A stretch of 64,000 bases of DNA from Paramacrobiotus metropolitanus (Eukaryota; Tardigrada; Eutardigrada; Parachela; Macrobiotidae): positions 110,563 to 174,562 of the forward strand of contig NW_026570407.1 in assembly GCF_019649055.1 (NCBI RefSeq). The letters run 5' to 3'. Position numbers and translations under genes: made by a program. How positions within the stretch are numbered: the stretch's first letter is position 1; each line of letters starts with the position of its first letter. A model generated the notes under the pieces. The model saw nothing but the letters and a program-made list of their open reading frames with translations, did no database searches and had not been told where the DNA came from. Below are positions 22,937-33,300 of this stretch, in pieces.

Positions 22937-23480
22937 GCCGCTCGAGGCATATTGAAGTTGGATGTGCGACGGAAAGGTCAAAGTGAAAGCCTTACCAGGG
23001 AGGCAAGCGAAGAAGTGCTTGAAAGTCGTTAAAAATCGGCTGAGTTCCTCCACGACCTTTAATGGAAGTTTTAAATGAAGTCGGATGACCTTTGGAATTA
23101 CTAATGTCCAACCGAGTCACCGTACCGGAGTTCAAGTCGCATGACCTTTTGGGACCATTAACCCATAATGAGTCGCACATCTCAACGGATCATCTTAACA
23201 AAGGATGACCTTTACCAGGGAGGAAGCGAACTACGCTTGTCTACATGACGTCCCTCCATGACCTTTATTGGATCTCACTTTGAAGTCGTACAATTGATAC
23301 GCACCATATCCCAAAGATGAAGCAGTATTCCTAAGTCGTACTTGATACGCACCTGACTCTCAAGCGGATTGTGATTACAAGTCGCATTACGGATGCGCGG
23401 ACTTGCTCAACAGAGCGGAATGGGCCAAAGTGCGGAAAACGGTGGACAGGACCTGTGACCTTTACGAGTCAGAAATGGAG
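22937..23480 (+). other. Element 3' non-coding region: TGACCTTT copies and small covarying hairpins
   Basis: No ORF of interest. It holds one AAAGGTCA near 22975 and five TGACCTTT (near 23086, 23142, 23208, 23259 and 23457), plus one CGACCTTT near 23053. CCAGGGAGG occurs twice (near 22997 and 23216), each followed by a small AAGCG-type hairpin. Three hairpins share the context AAGTCG: CGTA/TACG (23287-23290/23298-23301), CGTA/TACG (23337-23340/23346-23349) and CGCA/TGCG (23383-23386/23394-23397), the last with extra outer pairing CAAGTC/GACTTG. This is the last stretch with the element-wide motif. Confidence 0.6.
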
Positions 23481-23660
23481 GATCCTAGTCTACATTTGAT
23501 TAATACTTTTGTTGATCTTTTTAACTGTTGATCTGTTTTGTATTAGAATTGCTATGGAATAGTATTTTTATAAATGGATCTCTTTATTCACATCGTATTA
23601 AATGGAATTGTGCCTTATGGAATTGATGTGATAAATGGAATAAGAGAATTTGATGTTTTC
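23481..23660 (+). other. AT-rich junction between the two transposons
   Basis: A clearly AT-richer stretch with repeated AAATGGAAT and GGAATTG words and no motif copies. It could be the end of the giant element's terminal repeat, host DNA, or part of the non-LTR insertion target. No target-site duplication with the far side of the RLE element could be recognised. Confidence 0.4.
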
Positions 23661-24067
23661 GAGCACGCATAGACACCGGCGACCGTCGTTTTTCGTGGAT
23701 TTGGGAGTGTGTCCAGCCTCAACGGAGCTCGGCATCCCCCCAGAGGCATGTGAGACGAGGGCTCACTAGCGTTCACGCCTGTGGCGCTAGGCGCTACGCC
23801 GATGGATTACGGTCTGTGTTGTGTCTCGCTCTGATTGGCTTGAGTTGTGTAGTGGGCGCGGCATAGCACGTGCTGCACAGTGATGCACACTGTAGAATTG
23901 ACTCTGCGATTGACGATCGAGCTGCGCCGATCAGTGGTTGATTTTCTGTGCTCCAGACTTTCAATAATATTAAAAGTCAGCGATTACGGTGCGACGTTTT
24001 GTGTTTCCGCAGCTTTTATTTGTACTCGTATTAAAAGCGGTACCATCACAGTTTCAGAAATAGTTAA

Positions 24068-26941
24068 TCATAAAAACAAAATTTCATTTAATGCTGCCGC
24101 TGCTTCCATTGTTCCGAGTACGGAAGCGGCGTTGCCACGCTGAATTTCCAACGACAGGCGTTGCCGAAGAAACTCGTGGGAGCGAGGCTCTCCGGTGTGC
24201 TGTTGGAGCCGCTTGCCGATTTCTTTCACTAAAAGGGTAGCTGACTTTCCCCATGGTCCAAGTGTTTCGAAAGCCAGCGGTGCGAAGATGTATCTACCAT
24301 CTAAATACGCGTAGAATCGCACTTTCTTCTCTTCAGCTTGTGCAGCCGCAGATCCCGCGGTCGTTGATGTTGATCTTAGGTGTGACACAGCAACCGTGTC
24401 CACACACGTAACGTCCCATGCCAGACACATCCCGCGTTTCCAGGCAAAAGTGGTGCAACCATCGGGACGTCGATCGGACGTGTGGGACGTTCCCCGAGGT
24501 TCCACTTTTGCAGGGATGCCGGCTGACACTAGCGCTCTACAAACGATATTGTTTAAGCCACCATGACGTGCATGCCTCCCAGCAGAAAAGGAGCAGGACA
24601 ACCCGTGGTGACCGTACACGTCGACCGGCTTGTTGCATTTAGCACAGATGTGGGGTTCACAAATTGTTGCGCCCAATCTCAGTCCGACAGATATCTTTAC
24701 GGTGTCATCATCGAGAAGATTGCCGATGTGTGCCGAGGGAAGGGCATTTAGCCATAAGCCTGCTTCAGGTGTAGACTGAGCCAGGAGTCGGGCTTTGTTT
24801 ACTTCGTCGTGGCGGAAAACATCAAGAAGTGTGGATAATGACGCGTTACACAGCGGTAGGTCCCAGGTTCGTTGCGATTTCCGAAATTGGGACTCGGGGA
24901 GATCGGTAAGGCGTGCGCTGGCTTTCCACAATTCCATGGGGGCAGAAGCGTCCACGGATGGGTGATCAGGAAGCAGCTTTGACATTAAATCGGACGCGGA
25001 GTGAATCGATGCCAAAAAGGCTGGGAGTGCTAATTCTTCCGCTCGTCGTATGCCAATGCCACCTCTGCTCACCGGTAGTGTCGCCTGCCGCCAGCACGGG
25101 TAGTCATCGTGGTTAGTGCGCACATTGCAGAGAGATTGAAAACAGCTGCGCATAACTTCATCCAGTTGGTACAGTTGTTGCGGTTGTCTCCAGGCGTTGC
25201 AGCAACGGAGCATATAAACAATTTTAGGTGCTCCTAGGCAATTCTTCAGGAGAAATAGGGCATGATGACGTGGTAAAAGCCCCAAACGCTCGCATGCTGT
25301 CTTTAGGGTGGAGCATTTCTCAACTACTGCTGGGCCAATGGCTTCGTCGAGAACCGGTGCTCCTAACAGCATAAAATCGGCGTTTAATAGTATGCGCAAT
25401 TTTGGGTACTTCAGCCGGAATTCTGCGACCACTTCACACCGTGTTTCTTCCGTTCCACCAGAAACGTAAAGCTCACACTTTCCTTCGTTTACCACTAGTC
25501 CGATCGCCCGGGCTCTCGTTATAATCTGGTCAAAGGCATTTGCTACAGCCGCAGGCTTACCGCCCATGGTACCGTCATCTAAGAACCATGCGTTCAGGTC
25601 AACGTTTAAGGAGTCCACAACTGGCTGGAGTGCAAGGCAGAACAGTAGCGGGCCCAGAGGATCTCCCTGCTGCACTCCGGACTCGGATGACATCATCAGC
25701 TGCTCGATGAAGAGTGATGAGTGGTCACCGTATGCGGATCGGAAAAACGCGCTGTATTCAGGTAAGTGGCGTTCCGCGGCGGCGAGAATAGCTTCTCTGG
25801 AGACGGTGTTAAAGGCGTTTTTAAAATCAATCTTTAAGACCGCCGTCGGCTCCAGTGAAGATGATTCTACAAAGACTCTGGTGGCATGCACAATAGCCTC
25901 GGCACCGCCCCGCACGTTAAACCCAAGCTGCTGTGGAGATAAAACTGGAGTAATGCGGTCGGCCACTCGATGGCATATGATCTTGGCTACCAGGCGGCGC
26001 AGAGTTAGTCCTACCGCTATCGGACGGAGGCCGCCATCTTTCTTTCTGAGGGCGAGTAATTTGCCACCGAAAAATAAAGGCCTGACTTCGGCTGGGATAC
26101 TTCCATTGACAGCTAAATTTAACACAGCGGCGAGCGCTTCACAAAGAGGGCGGCAATGTTCATTGTACTTGTGGCCAACCATGTCCAGGAGATGCTGCGG
26201 ACGCAGGCCATCCGGACCAGCTGCTGAACCACGGGGGAAAGTGTGAACCGCGGAGAACACTTCAGCTGCTGTTATGGGTGGCGCTGCGTCTACAGGCGGG
26301 GCGGGCTGAGCCGTGTTCGGGGGCGGTGGGCATTCTGGATGCTTCTCCCGTAGCTCCTGTAGCACATCGGGAGAGGGAGCTACTACGGCGTCGGTTGATA
26401 GAATCAGCCGCATAGCTCCAGAAATGCTGCCGTCGTCGATTTTCTGCCCGACTCGGCGAACAAGATCTTCCTCATCAGATCTCTTCTTGGGGGCAGGCGG
26501 GGGCGGTGTCGGGGGTAGTTGAGTTCCGTTATCGTAGCTGCCCACGTTTCTCTTCACAAATGTCGCCAAAGATTCTGTCCGGTCTGTTTTGGCTTTCGGC
26601 GGGGCACGGAGAGCGGCAGGGGCGAAGGAGAACAGTTTGTCCCAAGAAGACTTATCGTTCTTAATGGCGACCTGCTGTAGCGCCGTCCTGAGCGAATCCC
26701 TTGCCGTGGTACGTGCTCCGTGTGGAATGCGACGCATCACCCGCTCCTTCGACGGTTTGAAACTTTCCGTCGGTGGTGGCGTTGGCGCCGCTCCTGCAGA
26801 GTTGTAAGCGGTGTCAGGAGGAGCAGTAGAAGGCACGGAGTCAGCTGGCCGTAGTGGACACTTTTTCTTGTGTCTGGTTAGGCCTCCTCCTCTGCAATAC
26901 AGTTGCTTGCAATACGGGCAGGGGACTCTGTCGTTAGTCAT
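24068..26941 (-). CDS. Non-LTR retrotransposon ORF: zinc finger, reverse transcriptase, restriction-like endonuclease
   Basis: 957 residues, ATG at 26941-26939, TGA at 24070-24068. Near the N-terminus is a zinc finger C8-x2-C11-x12-H24-x3-C28, then a Pro-rich disordered region. RT follows: GPDGLRPQHL, motif A KIDFKNAF, motif B GVQQGDPLGPLLF and the catalytic FLDD. The C-terminus has the gag-knuckle-like C-x2-C-x8-H-x4-C (from residue 766) that characterises RLE elements. After it come RPD (825-827) and WDVT (Asp 843), the catalytic motif of the restriction-like endonuclease, and conserved ETLGPWG and QRGNAASVLGT blocks. Such proteins nick a target and prime reverse transcription from it. The ORF is unbroken, so recent activity is likely. 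Assignment to a clade (R2, R4, Hero, NeSL, CRE) cannot be made by eye. Confidence 0.92.
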   Translation of the reverse strand: MTNDRVPCPYCKQLYCRGGGLTRHKKKCPLRPADSVPSTAPPDTAYNSAGAAPTPPPTESFKPSKERVMRRIPHGARTTARDSLRTALQQVAIKNDKSSWDKLFSFAPAALRAPPKAKTDRTESLATFVKRNVGSYDNGTQLPPTPPPPAPKKRSDEEDLVRRVGQKIDDGSISGAMRLILSTDAVVAPSPDVLQELREKHPECPPPPNTAQPAPPVDAAPPITAAEVFSAVHTFPRGSAAGPDGLRPQHLLDMVGHKYNEHCRPLCEALAAVLNLAVNGSIPAEVRPLFFGGKLLALRKKDGGLRPIAVGLTLRRLVAKIICHRVADRITPVLSPQQLGFNVRGGAEAIVHATRVFVESSSLEPTAVLKIDFKNAFNTVSREAILAAAERHLPEYSAFFRSAYGDHSSLFIEQLMMSSESGVQQGDPLGPLLFCLALQPVVDSLNVDLNAWFLDDGTMGGKPAAVANAFDQIITRARAIGLVVNEGKCELYVSGGTEETRCEVVAEFRLKYPKLRILLNADFMLLGAPVLDEAIGPAVVEKCSTLKTACERLGLLPRHHALFLLKNCLGAPKIVYMLRCCNAWRQPQQLYQLDEVMRSCFQSLCNVRTNHDDYPCWRQATLPVSRGGIGIRRAEELALPAFLASIHSASDLMSKLLPDHPSVDASAPMELWKASARLTDLPESQFRKSQRTWDLPLCNASLSTLLDVFRHDEVNKARLLAQSTPEAGLWLNALPSAHIGNLLDDDTVKISVGLRLGATICEPHICAKCNKPVDVYGHHGLSCSFSAGRHARHGGLNNIVCRALVSAGIPAKVEPRGTSHTSDRRPDGCTTFAWKRGMCLAWDVTCVDTVAVSHLRSTSTTAGSAAAQAEEKKVRFYAYLDGRYIFAPLAFETLGPWGKSATLLVKEIGKRLQQHTGEPRSHEFLRQRLSLEIQRGNAASVLGTMEAAAALNEILFL

Positions 26942-27158
26942 CGTGAAAACCGGCCAAACGTAGAGCGACTAACCTGATTAGTCCTGGAACGAGCTGGATA
27001 CTTGAAGGACCGGGCCGCTGCAAGCAGCGAAACCCGAAGCGTGCAAACGGGTCCCCTTCTGCGGCGCAGCCCCCGAGCACGTTTACATCCTCCAAGCCAC
27101 CCTTCAGACCAAGAGGGTTCCTACCCCGATTTGGTCGGCGTAGGGAAATTAAACGCCA
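26942..27158 (-). other. Probable structured 5' UTR of the RLE element
   Basis: GC-rich and non-coding, upstream of the RLE ORF on its strand. Two adjacent inverted repeats lie at its outer end: GACCAA 27107-27112 with TTGGTC 27131-27136 (enclosing GGG..CCC), and GGCGT 27137-27141 with ACGCC 27153-27157. R2-type elements often begin with a self-cleaving HDV-like ribozyme. The paired elements are suggestive, but I could not lay out a full double pseudoknot. Confidence 0.4.
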
Positions 27159-27391
27159 AGGAGAAGATTATATCAATATAACTCGCTTACATCAATATAA
27201 CTCGCTCGCAACTCGCTCTAATAATCGATGTCATATTCAGTTTGCAAAAAAACTGAAACCTTGATTTATGGGCATTACTATAATAATTATTATCCCCAGT
27301 TTCGCTTTTTACAGATTTTCACAGAAAACTGCAGAATATGCCATAATAAAATTTGTATTATTTTACGTTTATTAATCAGAATTATCTAAAA
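27159..27391. other. Transition between RLE element and satellite
   Basis: Contains a near-tandem repeat, ATCAATATAACTCGCT at 27172-27187 and 27191-27206 (19-bp spacing). A perfect hairpin TTCAGTTT/AAACTGAA (27236-27243/27250-27257) includes a CAGTTTGCAAAAAAA word typical of the satellite. The rest is AT-rich. It may be a degenerate satellite edge into which the RLE element inserted. Confidence 0.5.
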
Positions 27392-30300
27392 TTGGTTGGC
27401 AAAAAAAATTTCACCAGAAAAAGTTACTGTCAGACGTGTCACATTTTCGCCATGTTGTCAGAACTCAGTAACTACGTGGTAAAACTGCTCCAAAGGTCTG
27501 CTTTTAAGGGTTATTCGATGCGCTGAGCACGAATCTGAAATCGGTTTGCAAAAAAAATTTCACCAGAAAAAGTTACTGTCAGACGTGTCACATTTTCGCC
27601 ATGTTGTCAGAACTCGATAGCTACGTGGTGAAACTGCTCCAAAGTCTGCTTCTAAGGGTTATTTGATGCGCTGAGCACAAATTTCAAGTCGGTTTGCAAA
27701 AAAAATTTCAACGTAAAAAGTTATGGAAAACTTGCATTTTCACCGGCATTCTTGGATCTCAATAACTACGTATTGAAACAGCTCCATAGTCTGCTTTTAA
27801 GGGTTATTCGATGCGCTGAGCACGAATCTGAAATGGGTTTGCAAAAAAAATTTCACCAGAAAAAGTTACTGTCAGACGTGTCACATTTTCGCCATGTTGT
27901 CAGAACTCAATAACTACGTGGTAAAACTGCTCCAAGGTCTGCTTTTAAGGGTTATTCACTGCGCTGAGCACGAATTTCAAGTCGGTTTGCAAAAAAAATT
28001 TCACCGAAAAAAGTTACGGAAAACTTGACTTTTCACCGGCATTTTTGGATCTCAATAACAACGTGGTGAAACTGCTCCAAAGTCTGCTTTTAAGGGTTAT
28101 TCGATGCGCTGAGCACGAATCTGAAATGGGTTTGCAAAAAAAATTTCACCAGAAAAAGTTATTGTCAGACGTGTCACATTTTCGCCATGTTGTTAGAACT
28201 CAATAACTACGTGGTAAAACTGCTCCGAGGTCTGCTTTTAAGGGTTATTCAATGCGCTGAGCACGAATTTCAAGTCGGTTTGCAAAAAACATTTCACCGA
28301 AAAAAGTTATGGAAAACTTGCATTTTCACCGGCATTTTTGGATCTCAATAACTACGTGGTGAAACTGCTCCAAAGTCTGCTTTTAAGGGTTATTCGATGC
28401 GCTGAGCACGAATTTCAAGTCGGTTTGCAAAAAAATTTCACCGAAAACAGTTATGGAAAACTTGACTTTTCACCGGCATTTTGGATCTCAATAACTACGT
28501 GGTGAAACTGCTCCAAAGTCTGCTTTTAAGGGTTATTCGATGCGCTGAGCACCGAATTTCGAGTCGGTTTGCAAAAAAATTTCACCGAAAAAAGTTATGG
28601 AAAACTTGCATTTTCACCGGCATTTTGGATCTCAATAACTACGTGGTGAAACTGCTCCAAAGTCTGCTTTTAAGGGTTATTCGATGCGCTGAGCACGAAT
28701 TTCAAGTCGGTTTGCAAAAAAATTTCACCGAAAAAAGTTATGGAAAACTTGACTTTTCACCGGCATTTTGGATCTCAATAACTACGTGGTGAAACTGCTC
28801 CAAAGTCTGCTTTTAATGGTTATTCTATGCGCTGAGCACGAATCTGAAATTGGTTTGCAAAAAAATTTCACCAGAAAAAGTTACTGTCAGACGTGTCACA
28901 TTTTCGCCATGTTGTCAGAACTCAATAACTACGTGGTGAAACTGCTCCAAAGTCTGCTTTTAAGGGTTATTCGATGCGCTGAGCACGAATTTCAAGTCGG
29001 TTTGCAAAAAAAATTTCACCGAAAAAAGTTATGGAAAACTTGACTTTTCACCGGCATTTTTGGATCTCAATAACTACGTGGTGAAACTGCTCCAAAGTCT
29101 GCTTTTAAGGGTTATTCGATGCGCTGAGCACGAATCTAAAGTCGGTTTGCAAAAAAAATTTCACCAGAAAAAGTTACTGTCAGACGTGTCACATTTTCGG
29201 CATGTTGTTAGAACTCATTAACTGCGTGGTAAAACTGCTCCGAGGTCTGCTTTTAAGGGTTATTCAATGCGCTGAGCACGAATTTCAAGTCGGTTTGCAA
29301 AAAATTTCACCGAAAAAGTTATGGAAAACTTGCATTTTCACCGGCATTTTTGGATCTCAATAACTACGTGGTGAAACTGCTCCAAAGTCTGCTTTTAAGG
29401 GTTATTCGATGCGCTGAGCACGAATTTCAAGTCGGTTTGCAAAAAAAATTTCACCGAAAAAGTTATGGAAAACTTGACTTTTCACCGGCATTTTGGATCT
29501 CAATAACTACGTGGTGAAACTGCTCCAAAGTCTGCTTTTAAGGGTTATTCGATGCGCTGAGCACGAATTTCAAGTCGGTTTGCAAAAAAATTTCAACGAA
29601 AAAGTTATGGAAAACTTGCATTTTCACCGGCATTTTTGGATCTCAATAACTACGTGGTGAAACTGCTCCAAAGTCTGCTTTTAAGGGTTATTCGATGCGC
29701 TGAGCACGAATTTCAAGTCGGTTTGCAAAAAAATTTCACCGAAAAAAGTTATGGAAAACTTGACTTTTCACCGGCATTTTGGATCTCAATAACTGCGTGG
29801 TGAAACTGCTCCAAAGTCTGCTTTTAAGGGTTATTCGATGCGCTGAGCACGAATCTGAAATTGGTTTGCAAAAAAATTTCACCAGAAAAAGTTACTGTCA
29901 GACGTGTCACATTTTCGCCATGTTGTCAGAACTCAATAACTACGTGGTGAAACTGCTCCAAAGTCTGCTTTTAAGGGTTATTCGATGCGCTGAGCACGAA
30001 TTTCAAGTCGGTTTGCAAAAAAAATTTCACCGAAAAAAGTTACGGAAAACTTGACTTTTCACCGGCATTTTTGGATCTCAATAACTGCGTGGTGAAACTG
30101 CTCCAAAGTCTGCTTTTAAGAGTTATTCGATGCGCTGAGCACGAATCTAAAATTGGTTTGCAAAAAAATTTCACCAGAAAAAGTTACTGTCAGACGTGTC
30201 ACATTTTCGGCATGTTGTTAGAACTCAATAACTGCGTGGTAAAACTGCTCCAAAGTCTGCTTTTAAGGGTTATTCGATGCGCTGAGCACGAATTTCAAGT

Positions 30301-33300
30301 CGGTTTGCAAAAAATTTCACCGAAAAAGTTATGGAAAACTTGCATTTTTACCGGCATTTTGGATCTCAATAACTACGTGGTGAAACTGCTCCAAAGTCTG
30401 CTTTAAGGGTTATTCGATGCGCTGAGCACGAATTTCAAGTCGGTTTGCAAAAAATTTCACCGAAAAAGTTATGGAAAACTTGACTTTTCACCGGCATTTT
30501 GGATCTCAATAACTACGTGGTGAAACTGCTCCAAAGTCTGCTTTTAAGGGTTATTCGATGCGCTGAGCACGAATTTCAAGTCGGTTTGCAAAAAAATTTC
30601 ACCGAAAAAGTTATGGAAAACTTGCATTTTTCACCGGCATTTTTGGATCTCAATAACTACGTGGTGAAACTGCTCCAAAGTCTGCTTTTAAGGGTTATTC
30701 GATGCGCTGAGCACGAATCTATCAAGTCGGTTTGCAAAAAAATTTCACCGAAAAAGTTATGGAAAACTTGACTTTTCACCGGCATTTTGGATCTCAATAA
30801 CTACGTGGTGAAACTGCTCCAAAGTCTGCTTTTAAGGGTTATTCGATGCGCTGAGCACGAATTTCAAGTCGGTTTGCAAAGAAAAATTTCAACGAAAAAG
30901 TTATGGAAAACTTGCATTTTCACCGGCATTTTGGATCTCAATAACTACGTGGTGAAACTGCTCCAAAGTCTGCTTTTAAGGGTTATTCGATGCGCTGAGC
31001 ACGAATCTAAAGTCGGTTTGCAAAAAAATTTCACCAGAAAAAGTTACTGTCAGACGTGTCACATTTTCGCCATGTTGTCAGAACTCAGTAACTGCGTGGT
31101 GAAACTGCTCCAAAGTCTGCTTTTAAGGGTTATTCGATGCGCTGAGCACGAATTTCAAAGTCGGTTTGCAAAAAAATTTCAACGAAAAAGTTACGGAAAA
31201 CTTGACTTTTCACCGGCATTTTGGATCTTAATAACTGCGTGGTGAAACTGCTCCAAAGTCTGCTTTTAAGAGTTATTCGATGCGCTGAGCACGAATCTAA
31301 AATTGGTTTGCAAAAAAATTTCACCAGAAAAAGTTACTGTCAGACGTGTCACATTTTCGGCATGTTGTTAGAACTCATTAACTGCGTGGTAAAACTGCCC
31401 CAAAGTCTGCTTTTAATGGTTATTCTATGCGGTGAGCACGAATCTGAAATTGGTTTGCAAAAAAATTTCACCAGAAAAAGTTACTGTCAGACGTGTCACA
31501 TTTTCGCCATGTTGTCAGAACTCAATAACTACGTGGTGAAACTGCTCCAAAGTCTGAATTTAAGGGTTATTTGATGCGCTGAGCACGAATCTGAAATCGG
31601 TTTGCAAAAAAATTTTCACCAGAAAAAGTTACTGTCAGGCGTGTCACATTTTCTCCATGTTGTCAGAACTCAATAACTACGTGGTAAAACTGCTCCAAGG
31701 TCTGCTTTTAAGGGTTATTCAATGCGCTGAGCACGAATTTCAAGTCGGTTTGCGAAAAAAGTTTCACCGAAAAAAGTTATGGAAAACGTGATTTTTCACC
31801 GGCATTTTTGGATCTCAATAACTACGTGGTGAAACTGCTCCAAAGTCTGCTTTTAAGGGTTATTCGATGCGCTGAGCACGAATTTCAAGTCGGTTTGCAA
31901 AGAAAAATTTCAACGAAAAAAGTTATGGAAAACTTACGTACCGGCATTTTTGGATCTCAATAACTACGTGGTGAAACTGCTCCAAAGTCTGCTTTTAAGG
32001 GTTATTCGATGCGCTGAGCACGAATTTCAAGTCGGTTTGCAAAAAAATTTCACCGAAAAAGTTATGGAAAACTTGCATTTTCACCGGCATTTTTGGATCT
32101 CAATAACTACGTGGTGAAACTGCTCCAAAGTCTGCTTTTAAGGGTTATTCGATGCGCTGAGCACGAATTTCAAGTCGGTTTGCAAAAAATTTCACCGAAA
32201 AAGTTACGGAAAACTTGACTTTTCACCGGCATTTTGGATCTCAATAACTACGTGGTGAAACTGCTCCAAAGTCTGCTTTTAAGGGTTATTCGATGCGCTG
32301 AGCACGAATCTCAAGTCGGTTTGCAAGAAAAAATTTCACCAGAAAAAGTTACTGTCAGACGTGTCACATTTTCGCCATGTTGTCAGAACTCAATAACTAC
32401 GTGGTGAAACTGCTCCAAAGTCTGCTTTTAAGGGTTATTCGATGCGCTGAGCACGAATTTCAAATCGGTTTGCGAAAAAAATTTCACCAGAAAAAGTTAT
32501 GGAAAACGTGACTTTTCACCGGCATTTTGGATCTCAATAACTACGTGGTGAAACTGCTCCAAAGTCTGCTTTTAAGGGTTATTCGATGCGCTGAGCACGA
32601 ATTTCAAGTCGGTTTGCAAAAAAATTTCACCAGAAAAAGTTACGGAAAACTTGACTTTTCACCGGCATTTTGGATCTCAATAACTACGTGGTGAAACTGC
32701 TCCAAAGTCTGCTTTTAAGGGTTATTCGATGCGCTGAGCACGAATCTGAAATCGGTTTGCAAAAAAATTTCACCAGAAAAAGTTACTGTCAGACGTGTCA
32801 CATTTTCGGCATGTTGTCAGAACTCAATAACTACGTGGTGAAACTGCTCCAAAGTCTGCTTTTAAGGGTTATTCGATGCGCTGAGTACGGATCTGAAGTC
32901 GGTTTGCAAAAAAATTTCACCGAAAAAGTTACTGTCAGACGTGTCACATTTTCGCCATGTTGTCAGAACTCAATAACTACGTGGTGAAACTGCTCCAAAG
33001 TCTGCTTTAAGGGTTATTCGATGCGCTGAGCACGAATCTGAAATCGGTTTGCAAAAAAAATTTCACCAGAAAAAGTTACTGTCAGACGTGTCACATTTTC
33101 GCCATGTTGTCAGAACTCAATAACTACGTGGTGAAACTGCTCCAAAGTCTGCTTTTAAGGGTTATTCAATGCGCTGAGCACGAATTTCAAGTCGGTTTGC
33201 GAAAAAAGTTTCACCGAAAAAAGTTATGGAAAACGTGACTTTTCACCGGCATTTTTGGATCTCAATAACTACGTGGTGAAACTGCTCCAAAGTCTGCTTT

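Larger units (their letters stand above)
1..23480 (+). mobile_element. Giant Ty3/gypsy-type LTR retroelement, 5' end outside window, broken copy
   Basis: The sequence shows Gag, retropepsin, RT-RNase H and integrase in Ty3/gypsy order on one strand, followed by two long extra ORFs and a structured non-coding 3' region. The 7-mer AAGGTCA/TGACCTT occurs throughout and ends near 23470, which I use to set the 3' limit. The 5' LTR is not in the window, and I found no copy of the 22.3-23.5 kb sequence in the first 400 bases, so an LTR pair cannot be shown here. More than 23 kb is far above the usual 5-8 kb for the group and is comparable only with known giants such as plant Ogre and planarian Burro. 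The copy has at least seven in-frame stops, several frameshifts and an internal duplication, so it cannot be autonomous as sequenced. Confidence 0.85.
23661..27158 (-). mobile_element. RLE-type (R2-superclade) non-LTR retrotransposon, apparently intact
   Basis: A GC-rich unit on the - strand with a single uninterrupted 957-codon ORF, a left-hand 3' UTR (about 23661-24067) and a right-hand 5' UTR (26942 to about 27158). Boundaries are set by composition change and by the end of two adjacent hairpins at 27107-27157; they are approximate. There is no poly(A) tail or clear target-site duplication. Flanks do not look like rDNA, so the usual R2 target is not evident. Confidence 0.7.

Noticed and set aside
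1-23480. Maverick/Polinton or other DNA-virus-like giant element
   Set aside because: No protein-primed DNA polymerase, ATPase, capsid or adenain-type protease is seen; gene order and motifs are those of Ty3/gypsy.
23661-24067. tRNA, 5S, U1/U2 or rDNA target sequence beside the RLE element
   Set aside because: I compared the flanks from memory with these RNAs and saw no convincing match.
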